A stretch of 64,000 nucleotides of DNA from an uncultured Parvibacter sp. (GTDB lineage: Bacteria; Actinomycetota; Coriobacteriia; Coriobacteriales; Eggerthellaceae), in the NCBI GenBank assembly GCA_910587945.1, contig CAJUNI010000003.1:1-64000 (forward strand). The letters run 5' to 3'. Of the stretch, positions 35,224 to 45,009 are shown piece by piece. The notes beneath the pieces are model-generated. The model was not told the DNA's origin. It saw only the letters and a program-made list of their open reading frames with translations, and ran no database searches. A program made the position numbers and the translations under genes. Positions within the stretch are counted from its first letter, which is position 1, and each line of letters opens with the position of its first letter.

Positions 35224-36156
35224 CTAAGACCCGATTTCATCCTCCATGTCGCCATGATCTTCATCGACCTCAGGAGCATCAGCCGCCGTGCGACCAGCCA
35301 GGTCATAAGTCTCGTAGGATTCATTGTTAAGCGAAGGTGCAGCCTCCTCCTCTTCCGCCTTAGACTCGGGCTCAGACTCGTTCATGCTTGCGAGAACGCG
35401 AGCGAAAATATCATCAGCAACCTTCTCGGTCTCCGTGACACGAGCCTCGTAAAGCGGCTCGACCTGCAGCTCATCGAGCTTCTCGGCCTCCTGATGGATC
35501 TCCTCCGAAATCTGAGCCTCGACCTCGCTGAACTCACTGGTGATCTCATCAGTGACGACATCCTCGATCTCAGCCTCGTAATTTTTGGTCACAGGGGCCT
35601 CGATACCAGGCGTGGGCACAGCACTGTCGAAGTAATCGGCCAGCGTGTAACCACTGGTATGAGCATCCGCAGGGATGCTCATCTTATTTTGGATCTCGCA
35701 GAAAATCACAGGCACATCGTCTTCATGCTCAGGCTCCAGCACATCCACCGTGCACTTCACAGGCAGTTCGAACGTGGTGTTGAGGAACAGAGACGGAGTG
35801 TCGAACCCAGATTCGAACAGGCCCTTGGCAGCAAGTTCTGCCAAACCCTTGGCATCGAAGTCGTACACGAAACGCACCGGAATACCGCGGCCGGCAGGGA
35901 AGGCCACACCCTTCACGTTATCGGCCAGATTTCCCGTCAGAGCCTGCACCTCGCCCGTCATGGCAAGAGCCGGACGATACGGGAACACGTTACCTGCCGT
36001 GTGCTGGGCAATCATCTCAACAGCGCTCATATTCACAAACGCGATAGCGTCCACATCCACGGTGCGCTTGAAACGATCGGCGTCCATTTCCATGGCCACC
36101 TCGTGCAGGTGGTCATCAGCCGAGCGAGCTCGAAGCACTTTCTTCTCAGTTTCCAT
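35224..36156 (-). CDS. Unrecognised acidic protein (310 aa) before the relaxase
   Basis: ATG 36156 (METEKKVLRARSADD) with GAGAGGAT upstream; ends 12 nt before the relaxase. Residues 1-170 are a folded domain with alternating beta segments (FKRTVDVDAIAFVNMSAVEM, GIPVRFVYDFDAKGLAEL). Residues 200-310 are extremely acidic (SEVEAQISEEIHQEAEKL). There is no signal peptide or membrane helix. The acidic tail could be a DNA mimic or partner-binding region. It is probably a cytoplasmic component of the conjugation unit. Family not recognised. Confidence 0.6.
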   Translation of the reverse strand: METEKKVLRARSADDHLHEVAMEMDADRFKRTVDVDAIAFVNMSAVEMIAQHTAGNVFPYRPALAMTGEVQALTGNLADNVKGVAFPAGRGIPVRFVYDFDAKGLAELAAKGLFESGFDTPSLFLNTTFELPVKCTVDVLEPEHEDDVPVIFCEIQNKMSIPADAHTSGYTLADYFDSAVPTPGIEAPVTKNYEAEIEDVVTDEITSEFSEVEAQISEEIHQEAEKLDELQVEPLYEARVTETEKVADDIFARVLASMNESEPESKAEEEEAAPSLNNESYETYDLAGRTAADAPEVDEDHGDMEDEIGS

Positions 36157-36188
36157 ACCGATAAATCCTCTCTCGTTGTCCGTGTGCC

Positions 36189-36590
36189 CTACTGGGCTTT
36201 CTTCCCCTTGCTGCGCGGAAAACGCATCAGGTGCCTCTCATTGAACTGCCCCACCTTCGTACACCCGAAACGGGTGAACTTAATGAGAGCCGCAAATAGA
36301 GCCGCGGCCATGAACCCAAGCGGGAACAGTCCCATGCAGACCCAAGTATACCAGGCCACGCCCTCCCCAAGCCCGACAGACAGCACAATTTGCGTGGCAA
36401 TGACAGGAAGAATGCCTACCGCGCACCCAAATGCGATGAACACCACGAGCGTCCACCAAAACAGCCACACCAAACAGCGTGTGAGCCACATGAGCGACGA
36501 CTTGATAGCCCCATCAGGAGCCTCACCCTCATAAAGCGCAACGTCAATCTCATCAAACTCGGTGATCTTCTTGTTCGGCTTTTTCGACAT
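36189..36590 (-). CDS. Small membrane protein of the conjugation operon (133 aa)
   Basis: ATG 36590 (MSKKPNKKITEF, AAGGAT upstream). Two or three membrane helices (about 32-58 LVWLFWWTLVVFIAFGCAV; about 78-102 WVCMGLFPLGFMAAALFAAL), with short cytoplasmic ends, the C terminus basic (RFPRSKGKKAQ). It is part of the 37906-36189 cluster of small membrane proteins and probably a channel or scaffold subunit of the type IV secretion system. Confidence 0.65.
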   Translation of the reverse strand: MSKKPNKKITEFDEIDVALYEGEAPDGAIKSSLMWLTRCLVWLFWWTLVVFIAFGCAVGILPVIATQIVLSVGLGEGVAWYTWVCMGLFPLGFMAAALFAALIKFTRFGCTKVGQFNERHLMRFPRSKGKKAQ

Positions 36591-36627
36591 GTCTAAATCC
36601 TTTCGCGTCTCTTCTCGAATCTTTCTT

Positions 36628-37242
36628 TTAACCCTCAGCGCGAGTCAAAATCATACCTGCCGGAAGCAGAATGTTGTCACTGTCTGCCTCGGTCTTGAAC
36701 GTCACTCCGAACAAGCGCGTAGACGTATTGCCTGCATCACCCGTCACATCCGCCTCGATAACAGCAAGCCACTCGTAACGTGACCCGACCCCTGTGAGGT
36801 AATACGTAGCGTTCTTAAACGCCATGTTTAGCCCTGCGTCATCAACCGCATTCCCGCCGTCCTCATAGGGCACCACCTCGGGGAAGAACTCGACAAGCAT
36901 CGGATCATCTGCGGGCACCCCGAGCTGGGCTGAAAGCACGTCTCGGGCCTCCTTGTACTGCTCGAAATTCGACCAAGTGAACAGCTTTTCGAACACCTTG
37001 GTGGCCATAGCCTCATCATGAGCCACACGTTCTGCCGAATACCCGCGAGCCTGCTCCGCCGCCGCCGTATCTGCCGACACCGTGGCCGACTTCACTGCAT
37101 CCAGACGGCTTGTGAGACTTGCCAGCTGGGCCCGTTGGGACGCCAGCTCAGCCTCAGCAGACGAGCTCACCATAACAAACCCGCCGAGCGTGATTGCCAG
37201 AACAACACCAGAGGCGATCATACCTATCGTACTTTTGCGCAT
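36628..37242 (-). CDS. Membrane-anchored VirB8/NTF2-like protein (204 aa)
   Basis: ATG 37242 (MRKSTIGMIASGVVLAITL) with AGGGGGAG upstream. A single N-terminal anchor (about 6-27), a short coiled coil (SQRAQLASLTSRLDAVK), and an extracytoplasmic domain of about 110 residues (FTWSNFEQYKEARDVLSA ... YYLTGVGSRYEWLAVIEAD). The layout and the NTF2-like strand pattern are those of VirB8/TcpC channel proteins. It has the same architecture as the protein encoded just upstream (37256-37906), so the two are probably paralogues. The assignment rests on architecture, not on diagnostic residues. Confidence 0.6.
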   Translation of the reverse strand: MRKSTIGMIASGVVLAITLGGFVMVSSSAEAELASQRAQLASLTSRLDAVKSATVSADTAAAEQARGYSAERVAHDEAMATKVFEKLFTWSNFEQYKEARDVLSAQLGVPADDPMLVEFFPEVVPYEDGGNAVDDAGLNMAFKNATYYLTGVGSRYEWLAVIEADVTGDAGNTSTRLFGVTFKTEADSDNILLPAGMILTRAEG

Positions 37243-37255
37243 ATCCCGTCTCCCC

Positions 37256-37906
37256 CTAATTCAGACCATCGGCTTCGCCCGGAGCATAAGCCGCATACAA
37301 GGGGCATGTACCCCATTCCATAGACGAGAACGTCTTGGTTTCGCTGTTGTAGACCGCGGTGGCCCAGGCAATGACACCGCTATCGCGATTCGCCTCGGAC
37401 TTATCCGCAGCGGTCATCAGCCAAACTACATTCAGACTCGGGCCCGTGTACTCATAATCAGCCAGGAAGGTCCAGGTGGCCTCACATTGAGAATCGACCT
37501 TCACCCACGGTGCCGTAGCCGGCCCCTCCCCGCCCTCGACATACTGGGCCATCTCATGGGCAAGCTCCATGCCACGCTCATCAGTCAGTTCAGGCGATGC
37601 CATCTGAGTCTGAATCTCAGCCACCGCAGCCCCTGCCCCGGCACAACTTTGGGCCTGCTGCGCCGCTTCCTCTTCAGTCACCGGCTCCACTGCCTCAGCC
37701 TGGGCAATCTGTCCCTCGATATCGGCTATCTGCTGTTCTAGTGCAGCCGATTCAGTAGATGCAGCATCGGCCGTGAGCACAAGGCCCACACCGAATCCTA
37801 CCGCACCGACCAAACACCCGCTGATAACGAGCTTGCGCCACAGCGGCGTCTTCGGCGTCCCTTGAACTGCAGTCTCATCGATGGGATTGTCAGTTAGAGT
37901 TGCCAT
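37256..37906 (-). CDS. Membrane-anchored VirB8/NTF2-like protein (216 aa)
   Basis: ATG 37906 (MATLTDNPIDETAV) with AAGGAGG upstream; an earlier ATG (37936) lacks an RBS. N-terminal cytoplasmic 25 residues, a membrane helix (LVISGCLVGAVGFGVGLVL), a short Glu-rich coiled coil, then an extracytoplasmic domain (WTFLADYEYTGPSLNVVWLM, VIAWATAVYNSETKTF). It has the same plan as the protein encoded at 36628-37242, 13 nt downstream. An extended -10 (TGGTATAAT) at 37956 starts this unit. Likely a channel subunit, by architecture. Confidence 0.6.
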   Translation of the reverse strand: MATLTDNPIDETAVQGTPKTPLWRKLVISGCLVGAVGFGVGLVLTADAASTESAALEQQIADIEGQIAQAEAVEPVTEEEAAQQAQSCAGAGAAVAEIQTQMASPELTDERGMELAHEMAQYVEGGEGPATAPWVKVDSQCEATWTFLADYEYTGPSLNVVWLMTAADKSEANRDSGVIAWATAVYNSETKTFSSMEWGTCPLYAAYAPGEADGLN

Positions 37907-37955
37907 ACAACTCTCACACCTCCTTATGGATCGCATCTTCTCTCAGATGCCACCC

Positions 37956-37964
37956 ATTATACCA
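37956..37964 (-). promoter_or_regulatory. Extended -10 promoter of the VirB8-like unit
   Basis: Minus strand TGGTATAAT, a perfect extended -10, 50 nt upstream of the ATG at 37906. Confidence 0.6.
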
Positions 37965-37997
37965 TAAGCCAGGCCATGGCTTGTTGTTTTTTCCTTC

Positions 37998-39968
37998 TTA
38001 CTTGCCGATCAAACTGTACGTGGTATCCCCATCGGGTTGCACGCAACGGAACACCCGGTACTCCGACTGCGAGAACTCATACTGCATGTCACCACACTCA
38101 GGCGGACGATCACCGATGGAACCAGACACAATGTTATACCCTGTACCCAACTCATCACCGTGAATGGAAAGCAAGATCTCGTTGCCCACGTAGATGCCCG
38201 TATGCCCATCGCGCAAAAAAACGTCACCCGGCAGAAGTGCGGCTTCGCCATCCGTTTTCCATGCTGTGACCTCTTCCCACTTCTTGTCGCCACCCGAAAG
38301 CACATAGGCGCCGTCACCAGTCACGTAATCAAGCTGGTTATCGGTCAAATACATCGGGTAAGTCATATCTGTACCCGACCACTGAAGAGCCGTGGCAACC
38401 GTAATATCGCACGATTTGTAGTAATAGTTCTCACCCATACCCTGGTCGCGACCGGCCCAAACACCTTGGCGCACCGTCTTCCAAAGCTCGGTGCCATCAT
38501 CACTGTGGCCGCGCGTCGGCCACGCATAAGACGCCGCTGCCTTTGCTGCGCTCGAATTGTCCACATTGGCCACCAGCTTACGGCAATTGCGCTTGACCTC
38601 CTGATTAGACGAAGAATCCGCAGCGCCAAGCCCAGCACCGGACTCATCCAGTACGCCGCCGCCCATGGAAATACCAGACCAATGGCCCTTGTTCGTGTAC
38701 GACGCCACCCGCTTGCCTGCAAGCTCGGGATGATTGTTGGCCGCTCCCGGATTGGTGCCAGGCCCACCGAGCGCCTTGGGCTTCTGCTCGAACTCCAACA
38801 CACAGTGGCCATCGTTGTGGCCCCACTCATTGCACCCAGGGTCAGTGGAACGCTTCACGTCAAACAGAATGCAATCAAGAGCCGTGCCATCATCAAGATA
38901 GAAGACTACATTGTCGCCCACGTTGCCATAAGTCGTGGTCGTGGCCACCAAGAGCTTGCCGTCATAGGTGAGCGTACCATACTCATCGGCCTCGGCCCCC
39001 TTGGCCTTCCACTGCAGCCAAATACCTTGCAGGGCAGACGCCGCCACCCCAGTCGACGTGATGCCGTCACTCAGATACCAGCCGTCAGTCCAGATAGCCG
39101 AGTAACTGTACACGTCGCCCAATCCGTCGGGAATAGCATTGTCTCCAATCCCTGTGCCTGTCACGGCCAGCTGCTTTTTGCCATCGACCGTACAGTCGAT
39201 CACGTCGCCCACCTGCGTGTTGTGGGCATAGGACACAAACGCAGCCCCGCCCACGCCAGCCGTGCCGATGATGACAGCCAGGGCCGCGGGCAGAGCTACG
39301 CTCGCAACCGCTGAGGCCGTCCCCGCGGCCATTCCCGTTACAGCACTGATAGCATCGCCCACAACGTTCACAGCGCCGCTGAAAGCGCCTGAGATGGCCG
39401 CTCCTGCACTGGACAGCGCGTTACCCACGGCAGCACCGGCATTGGAGAGCATGGCCATGGGGCTGAACGAGGACACTGCCTCGCCAACCCCCTGCATAGT
39501 CGCCTGAGCTGCAGCGACCGCTTCGGTGGTCTTTTCCGCAGCCACATGGACGCCTCCGATCACAGCGGCGTTCTTACCGCCCTCAGCACCGGCGCCAACC
39601 TTTTCGATGCCGTCCTTGAGCTTGGAGAGCTCACCCCCCTCGCCCTGATTCGCAGCCCCCTCGACACCACCTTCAGCTTCGCCCTCGGCAGTCAAATCAA
39701 GCGAGTTGCCGTCTTGCTTCGAAGTCTCTTCAGCACTGTCGTCTGCAAACGCATTGAGCTTGGAGTCCTTCTCCGCCCCACCATCAGGCTGCACATCCAA
39801 CTCTTCACCTGCAGGCTCGGCCTTCCCAATCTCGGCACCGGAGCCTCCACCCCCCGTGAAGGCGCCCATCTTATCCGTCATATTATCCTTGGAAGCAGCC
39901 GCCGTACGCATGCCGCCTTCAGCGGCAGCCCCGGCATTGGCCATGCCCGCTGCACTTTCGATACCCAC
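37998..39968 (-). CDS. Membrane-anchored NlpC/P60- or CHAP-like cell-wall hydrolase of the secretion system
   Basis: A 656-residue protein from GTG 39968 (AGGGGG 6 nt upstream). Residues 1-150 are low-complexity Ala/Gly/Glu rich. Residues 150-260 include Ala/Gly-rich hydrophobic segments and one clear membrane helix (VASVALPAALAVIIGTAGVGG). The remainder is extracellular. A C-terminal hydrolase-like domain shows SYAWPTRGHSDD, CDITVATALQW (candidate catalytic Cys), LLPGDVFLRDGHTGIYVG (candidate His) and LLSIHGDE. This is the C...H arrangement of NlpC/P60 and CHAP peptidases. VirB1-like hydrolases of this kind open the wall for channel assembly in Gram-positive conjugation. The long Ala-rich N terminus is unusual. 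Confidence 0.7.
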   Translation of the reverse strand: MGIESAAGMANAGAAAEGGMRTAAASKDNMTDKMGAFTGGGGSGAEIGKAEPAGEELDVQPDGGAEKDSKLNAFADDSAEETSKQDGNSLDLTAEGEAEGGVEGAANQGEGGELSKLKDGIEKVGAGAEGGKNAAVIGGVHVAAEKTTEAVAAAQATMQGVGEAVSSFSPMAMLSNAGAAVGNALSSAGAAISGAFSGAVNVVGDAISAVTGMAAGTASAVASVALPAALAVIIGTAGVGGAAFVSYAHNTQVGDVIDCTVDGKKQLAVTGTGIGDNAIPDGLGDVYSYSAIWTDGWYLSDGITSTGVAASALQGIWLQWKAKGAEADEYGTLTYDGKLLVATTTTYGNVGDNVVFYLDDGTALDCILFDVKRSTDPGCNEWGHNDGHCVLEFEQKPKALGGPGTNPGAANNHPELAGKRVASYTNKGHWSGISMGGGVLDESGAGLGAADSSSNQEVKRNCRKLVANVDNSSAAKAAASYAWPTRGHSDDGTELWKTVRQGVWAGRDQGMGENYYYKSCDITVATALQWSGTDMTYPMYLTDNQLDYVTGDGAYVLSGGDKKWEEVTAWKTDGEAALLPGDVFLRDGHTGIYVGNEILLSIHGDELGTGYNIVSGSIGDRPPECGDMQYEFSQSEYRVFRCVQPDGDTTYSLIGK

Positions 39969-39987
39969 GTCGACCCCCTAACCAGCT

Positions 39988-41229
39988 CTAGTAAACTGTC
40001 GCGCACTCAGCGTCCGAACGCACCGTAGCCGCCGCCGCGGCCTCATCAGCCGTGATCTCAGCGTCCAAAAGCGCCCGCAGATGCTTCACCTGATAATCGT
40101 GCTTGAGCGTATAGTACTCATTCCAAGCATTCGTCAGAAGCGAGATGTCGGATTGATAGGTCTGATACTGCGAATCAGACGTGCTGGACAGTTGGGTAAT
40201 AGGCGTACCGCCTACCGTCTTCCAATCCTCCATCTTAGGCAGCTCAAACGTGCTATTGCTCGCCTCAGCCGTCATATCGGTCAGATACTTCGAAGCCGAA
40301 CGACCCGAACCCTCGCGCTGCACGATAGTGTCCAGGTAACCCTCGCTGATAGAACCGCTGCGCCAATCGAAGTCGAAACCACCGGGCACACGACTGGCAG
40401 CCACCAACGTGCGATTGCCCTCTTCATCCACCTCAATGACATCCCCGGCAATTGCCGCTGGTGCCTCAAGCACAGCCACGCCATCGCGCTCAGCGCGCTC
40501 GGTGTACTCAGTGATCTGATTCAGCTTGATCTCCATCTGCTCCAGAGAATCCTCCAACGTCTCACGCAGCTCGGCCTCCTTAGCCCTCACCACGCACTCC
40601 TCGTACATTGCACGAGCATCAGGCACCTCAGCATCCAGACAAGACGCATGGACCGCATCTTCAGCGCCAGGATTGAAATACAGGCGTACCTGCTCGTACT
40701 TAGAGAACGACGCATCGCTCACGGCTTCTTCACCGCCATCGGAATTGCTATCGGCCATCTGGCGATCCGCACGCAGCACCACGTCCACAATCTGCGTCGG
40801 GAACCCGTCTGCGGCCGTGAGATAGATGCCCACATACCCCGTGGAACCGAACACGTACACTGCGCCCGCAGGAGAGCTCTCAAGCTGTGCACCCTCACCA
40901 TTGGGCTGTGCACCGGTGACGAAAATCGAATACTGCGCCGCATCCGTATTCATGAGCGCGGCGTCCTCGTACTTGATGAGCGCAAGCGCGCGGGTCTTGT
41001 CTGCATTGGCGTACACGCCCTCGACAGACACCGCGGCACCCGACAGCGAGCCGACAGCCCGCTCCGTGTACACCGCCTGCGTACCCAACGTCACACGATC
41101 GTGCTCCTGCTGGGCGAAAAACCCGACTACCGTGAGCACTGCAAGCAACGAGAGCACCACGCACCCGAGCACGAAGAACCGCTCGATCTCGGTGTGCTTA
41201 GATGCTCGAATAAACTCTTTGAAAGCCAT
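39988..41229 (-). CDS. Single-pass membrane protein of the secretion operon (413 aa)
   Basis: ATG 41229 (MAFKEFIRASKHTEIERFF) with AAGGGGAGAG upstream. One N-terminal membrane helix at about 18-42 (FVLGCVVLSLLAVLTVVGFF). An extracytoplasmic domain of about 180 residues follows (ALALIKYEDAALMNTDAAQY, GAVYVFGSTGYVGIYL), then a long helical/coiled-coil region (CVVRAKEAELRETLEDSLEQ) to the C terminus. No enzyme motif. Placed between the VirB2-like protein and the hydrolase, it is probably a structural part of the cell-wall-spanning channel. Family not recognised. Confidence 0.65.
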   Translation of the reverse strand: MAFKEFIRASKHTEIERFFVLGCVVLSLLAVLTVVGFFAQQEHDRVTLGTQAVYTERAVGSLSGAAVSVEGVYANADKTRALALIKYEDAALMNTDAAQYSIFVTGAQPNGEGAQLESSPAGAVYVFGSTGYVGIYLTAADGFPTQIVDVVLRADRQMADSNSDGGEEAVSDASFSKYEQVRLYFNPGAEDAVHASCLDAEVPDARAMYEECVVRAKEAELRETLEDSLEQMEIKLNQITEYTERAERDGVAVLEAPAAIAGDVIEVDEEGNRTLVAASRVPGGFDFDWRSGSISEGYLDTIVQREGSGRSASKYLTDMTAEASNSTFELPKMEDWKTVGGTPITQLSSTSDSQYQTYQSDISLLTNAWNEYYTLKHDYQVKHLRALLDAEITADEAAAAATVRSDAECATVY

Positions 41230-41340
41230 ATTCTCTCTCCCCTTTCGTAAGATTTCCCTGCACTCCCGAATACAGGACAGGGACAGGCTGCCTTGCAGAC
41301 AGTCTGTCCCCGACAAAGTGAAACGTCAGAACGTCACAGG

Positions 41341-41694
41341 CTACATGAACAGCGTCGGCAGCCAGGTGGCACCCGTACCGAGCGCCTCAATGGTCTTCTG
41401 ACCACCCGAGGCCACATTGCTGAACAGATTCCAGCCGCCAGTCAGAGCCGCGCCGCCAATGATCAGCAGTATGATGGCCCACACCCAAGACACCTGAGCG
41501 CCCTGGCCGTTCTGGGACTTCTTGATGAGATTGACGATGATAATCACTGCCGCTGCCACAACACCGATGGCGCCGAGCAGCATGATAAGAAGACCGCCCC
41601 AGTTCTGAGCCAGGCTCTTAGCGTTGTTCAGAAAGGAGCCGATATCCCAGGCTGCCATACCGAACATGAGATTGGCCGAAATAGTAGAAAGCAT
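41341..41694 (-). CDS. VirB2-like small two-helix membrane protein
   Basis: A 117-residue protein from ATG 41694 (MLSTISANLMFGMAAWD; AGAGAGG upstream). Two hydrophobic helices (GGLLIMLLGAIGVVAAAVIIIVNL and VWAIILLIIGGAALTGGW) are separated by a short polar loop (KKSQNGQGAQ). This two-helix layout, and the position beside VirB6, are those of VirB2/TrbC-like subunits of Gram-positive conjugation systems. A -10 TATAAT lies near 41785. An inverted repeat (GGGACAG...CTGTCCC, about 41280-41310) follows the gene. Confidence 0.65.
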   Translation of the reverse strand: MLSTISANLMFGMAAWDIGSFLNNAKSLAQNWGGLLIMLLGAIGVVAAAVIIIVNLIKKSQNGQGAQVSWVWAIILLIIGGAALTGGWNLFSNVASGGQKTIEALGTGATWLPTLFM

Positions 41695-41834
41695 GATCTA
41701 ATCCTCTCTCGTGAATGCTAATGTGAGCTACCCGCACCATCCTCATCGGTGTGAAGCTCGCTCTCCTTGAACCTCAACCAATTATAGAAGACGCACTCCT
41801 TTCTCGCAACCATTTTCCTGCTAGGTTCCAGGCC

Positions 41835-44800
41835 TTACAAGTCGCCGACATCGGGCTTAATGCTCTTGTGCACCGTTTTCGGTGCAGCTTGCGGCGCTTC
41901 AGGCACGCTCTCAATCGGCGCATCCGACGTGGGCGTCAACTGCTTGCCGCCTGTACGGGGGACAGGAGAGACGCCCGCAGGTGCGCTCTTGCGCGGAGCC
42001 TGGGCCTGGCGCCCTTGCTGCTGCACCTGGGACATGCGCTGAGCACTGGCATTCTGACCCTGGGTGCGAGCAGGAGCCCCCGCAGACGCCGAGGTCTGAC
42101 GGGCACGGGCAGCATCAACGTCACGACCAGCAGTCGCGCCCTTCTGAGCCGCCTGTACACCCTGGGCGCCCTCGGACACGGCACCCACCACGTCGCCCCC
42201 GGCCCCGTGGGCTACGGCCTTAGCAGCATGGACACCCGTCTGCACAGCAGCCGTGCGACGGCGCTGGGACTTGGCCTCAGCATCGGCATCATCTTGCGAC
42301 ACTGACGTGGCGCCGATAGCACGATTCGCCTTGGTCGCCGCAGCCGCGTCGCCCTTAGAGGCGTTCGCATCCACGCGCACAGCCGCCGTGCCATTACCGC
42401 CGCCAGCAGCATCTCCGCCATCGCTCGGGACAGCATCGGGGCTTGCCGGCGCATCCGCACCGCCTGCGCCCGCATCGGGACCCACCCCTTGCTGATCCGC
42501 ACCTTCAACGCCTTGGGTCGTGCCCGCGGACAGCTCCTTCGTCTCGCTGCTCTCGCTGCTATCAGACGAAGAGGCCGCGTCTGCCCCGCCAGCTTTACCA
42601 CCTGCTGCGACCGCAGCCACACCAGGAGCAGTGCCGCTCGCAGCCTCAGCACCATTGTTGCCGCCAAAGCGCTTAGCTGCCATGTAACCGCCAGCTACGT
42701 TGCCAGCTGCTGCGCCAAGACCCGCAGCCATAGCGGGATTCATACCGCTGTTTGTAGGCTCAGCACCGATTACCCGGGACACAATGCCCTCAACCGTCTC
42801 GTTCACAGCCTTCGTCATGGCCTTGCGCACACGCAGCGCCATGATGATGAAGATGATCAGAACGATGATCATGAACACATATGAACCGAAAAGCACCACC
42901 AGATTCTGAGACGTACCGCCACCGGCAAGCATCGCAGGGATCTTCGTGGACACATAATCATTCACGAGCAACAACATGTCGCACATGAACGCATAAGCGA
43001 AGAACGACACCAAAATCTCAACAGCCATGATTGCTGTGAGCGACACCACCTTCACAATAGACGGAATGACGCCAAGAACCCCGAAAGGAAGCGAAAGCAA
43101 AAGTGAAATACCGTGCTTAAAGTTGTTGATGAGCATACCGAAAATATATGCGATCGCGATAATCGAAAAGGCAATCAACATAAGCACGGCATTTGCCCAG
43201 AGCACAAACCCATAGAAACCCGTACCCACGGAGTTCACGCTGTAATGGCGCAGAACACCGGTATCAATTACCGCCTTATCCGCAGAATGAACCTGCACGC
43301 TGTTATTTACAAACTGCGAGTTCAGGTAGTTGTACATACCGATGGTGGATAGACCCTTACCATTCTGATGGAAATACGTGTACCCCGTTGAAGGACTACC
43401 ATTAGCTCCCAGATTGCCATCCATGAACCAGTTGAGGTAACCATCCAGTTGCTTCACCTTATCATCCTTAGGCTGGAACAAACCACCCTTGTAATTCTCC
43501 GCCTTCGTCATACCCTCCAGATACACAACCAAATCCTCACGATTGAAATCACTCGCAGCCTCAAGATCGTTCTGAGCCCGCATCTTAGCCGTTGACTCAA
43601 AATTGGAAGCCAACACCGTATCGTTCCCGATGAAACGCATAAGCATGTTGAGCGATGTGTTAAACGATGCCAAGCGCGTGCTCATACTGGTCAAATCGCT
43701 GTTATCACCGTTCGTTGCAGGATCACGCTCATCGGTGTCCCACGTGTACCCGTCAGCCAAGCCCCCTGCAAAACCATGCAGAGTATTGTACAAACCGGCC
43801 TTCTGATTGATGGCAAACGCATACTCCCGAATTCGACCAAGGGTCTCACCGCTGGCATTACCGCCCACACCGTCCCGCTGATCCGGTTCGAGCTTAAACT
43901 CCATACCATCGGGCACGGCCAGCTGGTTGTTGATTGCCCAGCTCTCAAAGTCGACGAAATTCGATGCGATAACCGTGTCCGCGTTCATGTTCGTACCGTC
44001 CATTTCAGCGGCCATCGCATCCAAAGCAGACGTATAGAGCGTGCCGAGCAACGGAATACCGAGTGCGATAAAAGCCACTCGGATAACTAACTGCTTCGCT
44101 TTGTGGCTCACCGACCCAGCATCAGCCTGCTTACCCCGAGCACGTGCGACCATCCACAAACCCCATGTGAACACAAGCCCGATCATGAACAACGGCACAA
44201 GTACCTCGAACCCAAGCGACTGCAGGGTCTTGTACATCGAGGAGAACGTGCCCATGACAGCCGAATTTTCCCAAATCTGGCCGCCAACCTGATATTCACC
44301 GATCGCATTATTGAACAGCGCAAACGGATTGAATGCCTGAATGAGCCCGATAGTCAGACCCATGGCGTGACTTGTCAGAGACGCGAACATATAGCAAACG
44401 AACATGATCGAACCCAGCAGGCTTCGCAGGATGTCATTGAGGAAAGACATGCCGCTAGCTACCGAGTCAAAGCCCATAAGCCCGAGCAGATAACCGTAAC
44501 GACTATAGCTCTGAAAAGGGTGGTGGTTCGTCGCATAAGCGTTGTCCATGGCCATGAAAGCATCCGAAGAGATACTGGCCGCAGCCTGGCTGAACAAGTT
44601 GATGGTGAAACCAAGCATCTCAATATCGGCATTATCGGGATCTACAAACCCGATAAGACCCGAATCATCACCCGGTTGCCAGAGCATCGAGCTTGAATCT
44701 TCCCCCGGATACTTCGTATCCAGCTCGTTTTTCGCCAACGCACTCTGGAACTGACTCGATGCCATCGTGGAAATCGAAGAGAACGACACGTCCTTGACAT

Positions 44801-44903
44801 CATCGGCCCATGCCGTGCTCGGAATCAAACACGCGAGTGCCATGACGCACGCCATAACCGCAGCAATCAGCTTGACAAAACCGGTGTTCGCGACCTTTCC
44901 CAT
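41835..44903 (-). CDS. virB6: VirB6/TrbL-like polytopic channel protein with a long disordered tail
   Basis: A 1,022-residue protein. ATG 44903 is preferred (GGGGAG 9 nt upstream), though ATG 44909 is possible. Signal peptide (KLIAAVMACVMALACLIPSTAWA), a long N-terminal extracytoplasmic region, then two groups of membrane helices. The first (LLGSIMFVCYMFASLTSHAM, VLVPLFMIGLVFTWGLWM, FIALGIPLLGTLYTSA) and the second (GFVLWANAVLMLIAFSIIAI, AIMAVEILVSFFAYAFMC, LFGSYVFMIIVLIIFIIMAL) flank a 300-residue extracellular loop. The last 330 residues are Ala/Gly/Ser/Gln-rich, disordered and cytoplasmic. VirB6/TrbL proteins form the inner-membrane channel. The disordered tail is much longer than usual. 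A TATAAT-type -10 lies at about 44990. Confidence 0.75.
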   Translation of the reverse strand: MGKVANTGFVKLIAAVMACVMALACLIPSTAWADDVKDVSFSSISTMASSQFQSALAKNELDTKYPGEDSSSMLWQPGDDSGLIGFVDPDNADIEMLGFTINLFSQAAASISSDAFMAMDNAYATNHHPFQSYSRYGYLLGLMGFDSVASGMSFLNDILRSLLGSIMFVCYMFASLTSHAMGLTIGLIQAFNPFALFNNAIGEYQVGGQIWENSAVMGTFSSMYKTLQSLGFEVLVPLFMIGLVFTWGLWMVARARGKQADAGSVSHKAKQLVIRVAFIALGIPLLGTLYTSALDAMAAEMDGTNMNADTVIASNFVDFESWAINNQLAVPDGMEFKLEPDQRDGVGGNASGETLGRIREYAFAINQKAGLYNTLHGFAGGLADGYTWDTDERDPATNGDNSDLTSMSTRLASFNTSLNMLMRFIGNDTVLASNFESTAKMRAQNDLEAASDFNREDLVVYLEGMTKAENYKGGLFQPKDDKVKQLDGYLNWFMDGNLGANGSPSTGYTYFHQNGKGLSTIGMYNYLNSQFVNNSVQVHSADKAVIDTGVLRHYSVNSVGTGFYGFVLWANAVLMLIAFSIIAIAYIFGMLINNFKHGISLLLSLPFGVLGVIPSIVKVVSLTAIMAVEILVSFFAYAFMCDMLLLVNDYVSTKIPAMLAGGGTSQNLVVLFGSYVFMIIVLIIFIIMALRVRKAMTKAVNETVEGIVSRVIGAEPTNSGMNPAMAAGLGAAAGNVAGGYMAAKRFGGNNGAEAASGTAPGVAAVAAGGKAGGADAASSSDSSESSETKELSAGTTQGVEGADQQGVGPDAGAGGADAPASPDAVPSDGGDAAGGGNGTAAVRVDANASKGDAAAATKANRAIGATSVSQDDADAEAKSQRRRTAAVQTGVHAAKAVAHGAGGDVVGAVSEGAQGVQAAQKGATAGRDVDAARARQTSASAGAPARTQGQNASAQRMSQVQQQGRQAQAPRKSAPAGVSPVPRTGGKQLTPTSDAPIESVPEAPQAAPKTVHKSIKPDVGDL

Positions 44904-44923
44904 AATCATCTCTCCCCATAACA

Positions 44924-44958
44924 GGCGACCGCCCTCACCCATTTCGAAAGCGGTCGCC
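44924..44958 (-). terminator. Hairpin between virB4 and virB6 genes
   Basis: Stem GGCGACCGC/GCGGTCGCC around a 17 nt loop on the minus strand with no T-run, 21 nt before the virB6 start. Without a T tract it is more likely an attenuating or processing hairpin than an intrinsic terminator. Confidence 0.5.
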
Positions 44959-45009
44959 TTATGTTTCTCTCAATTCCCGTTTGAACCTAGCGTCAATTAT
45001 ACATGAAAC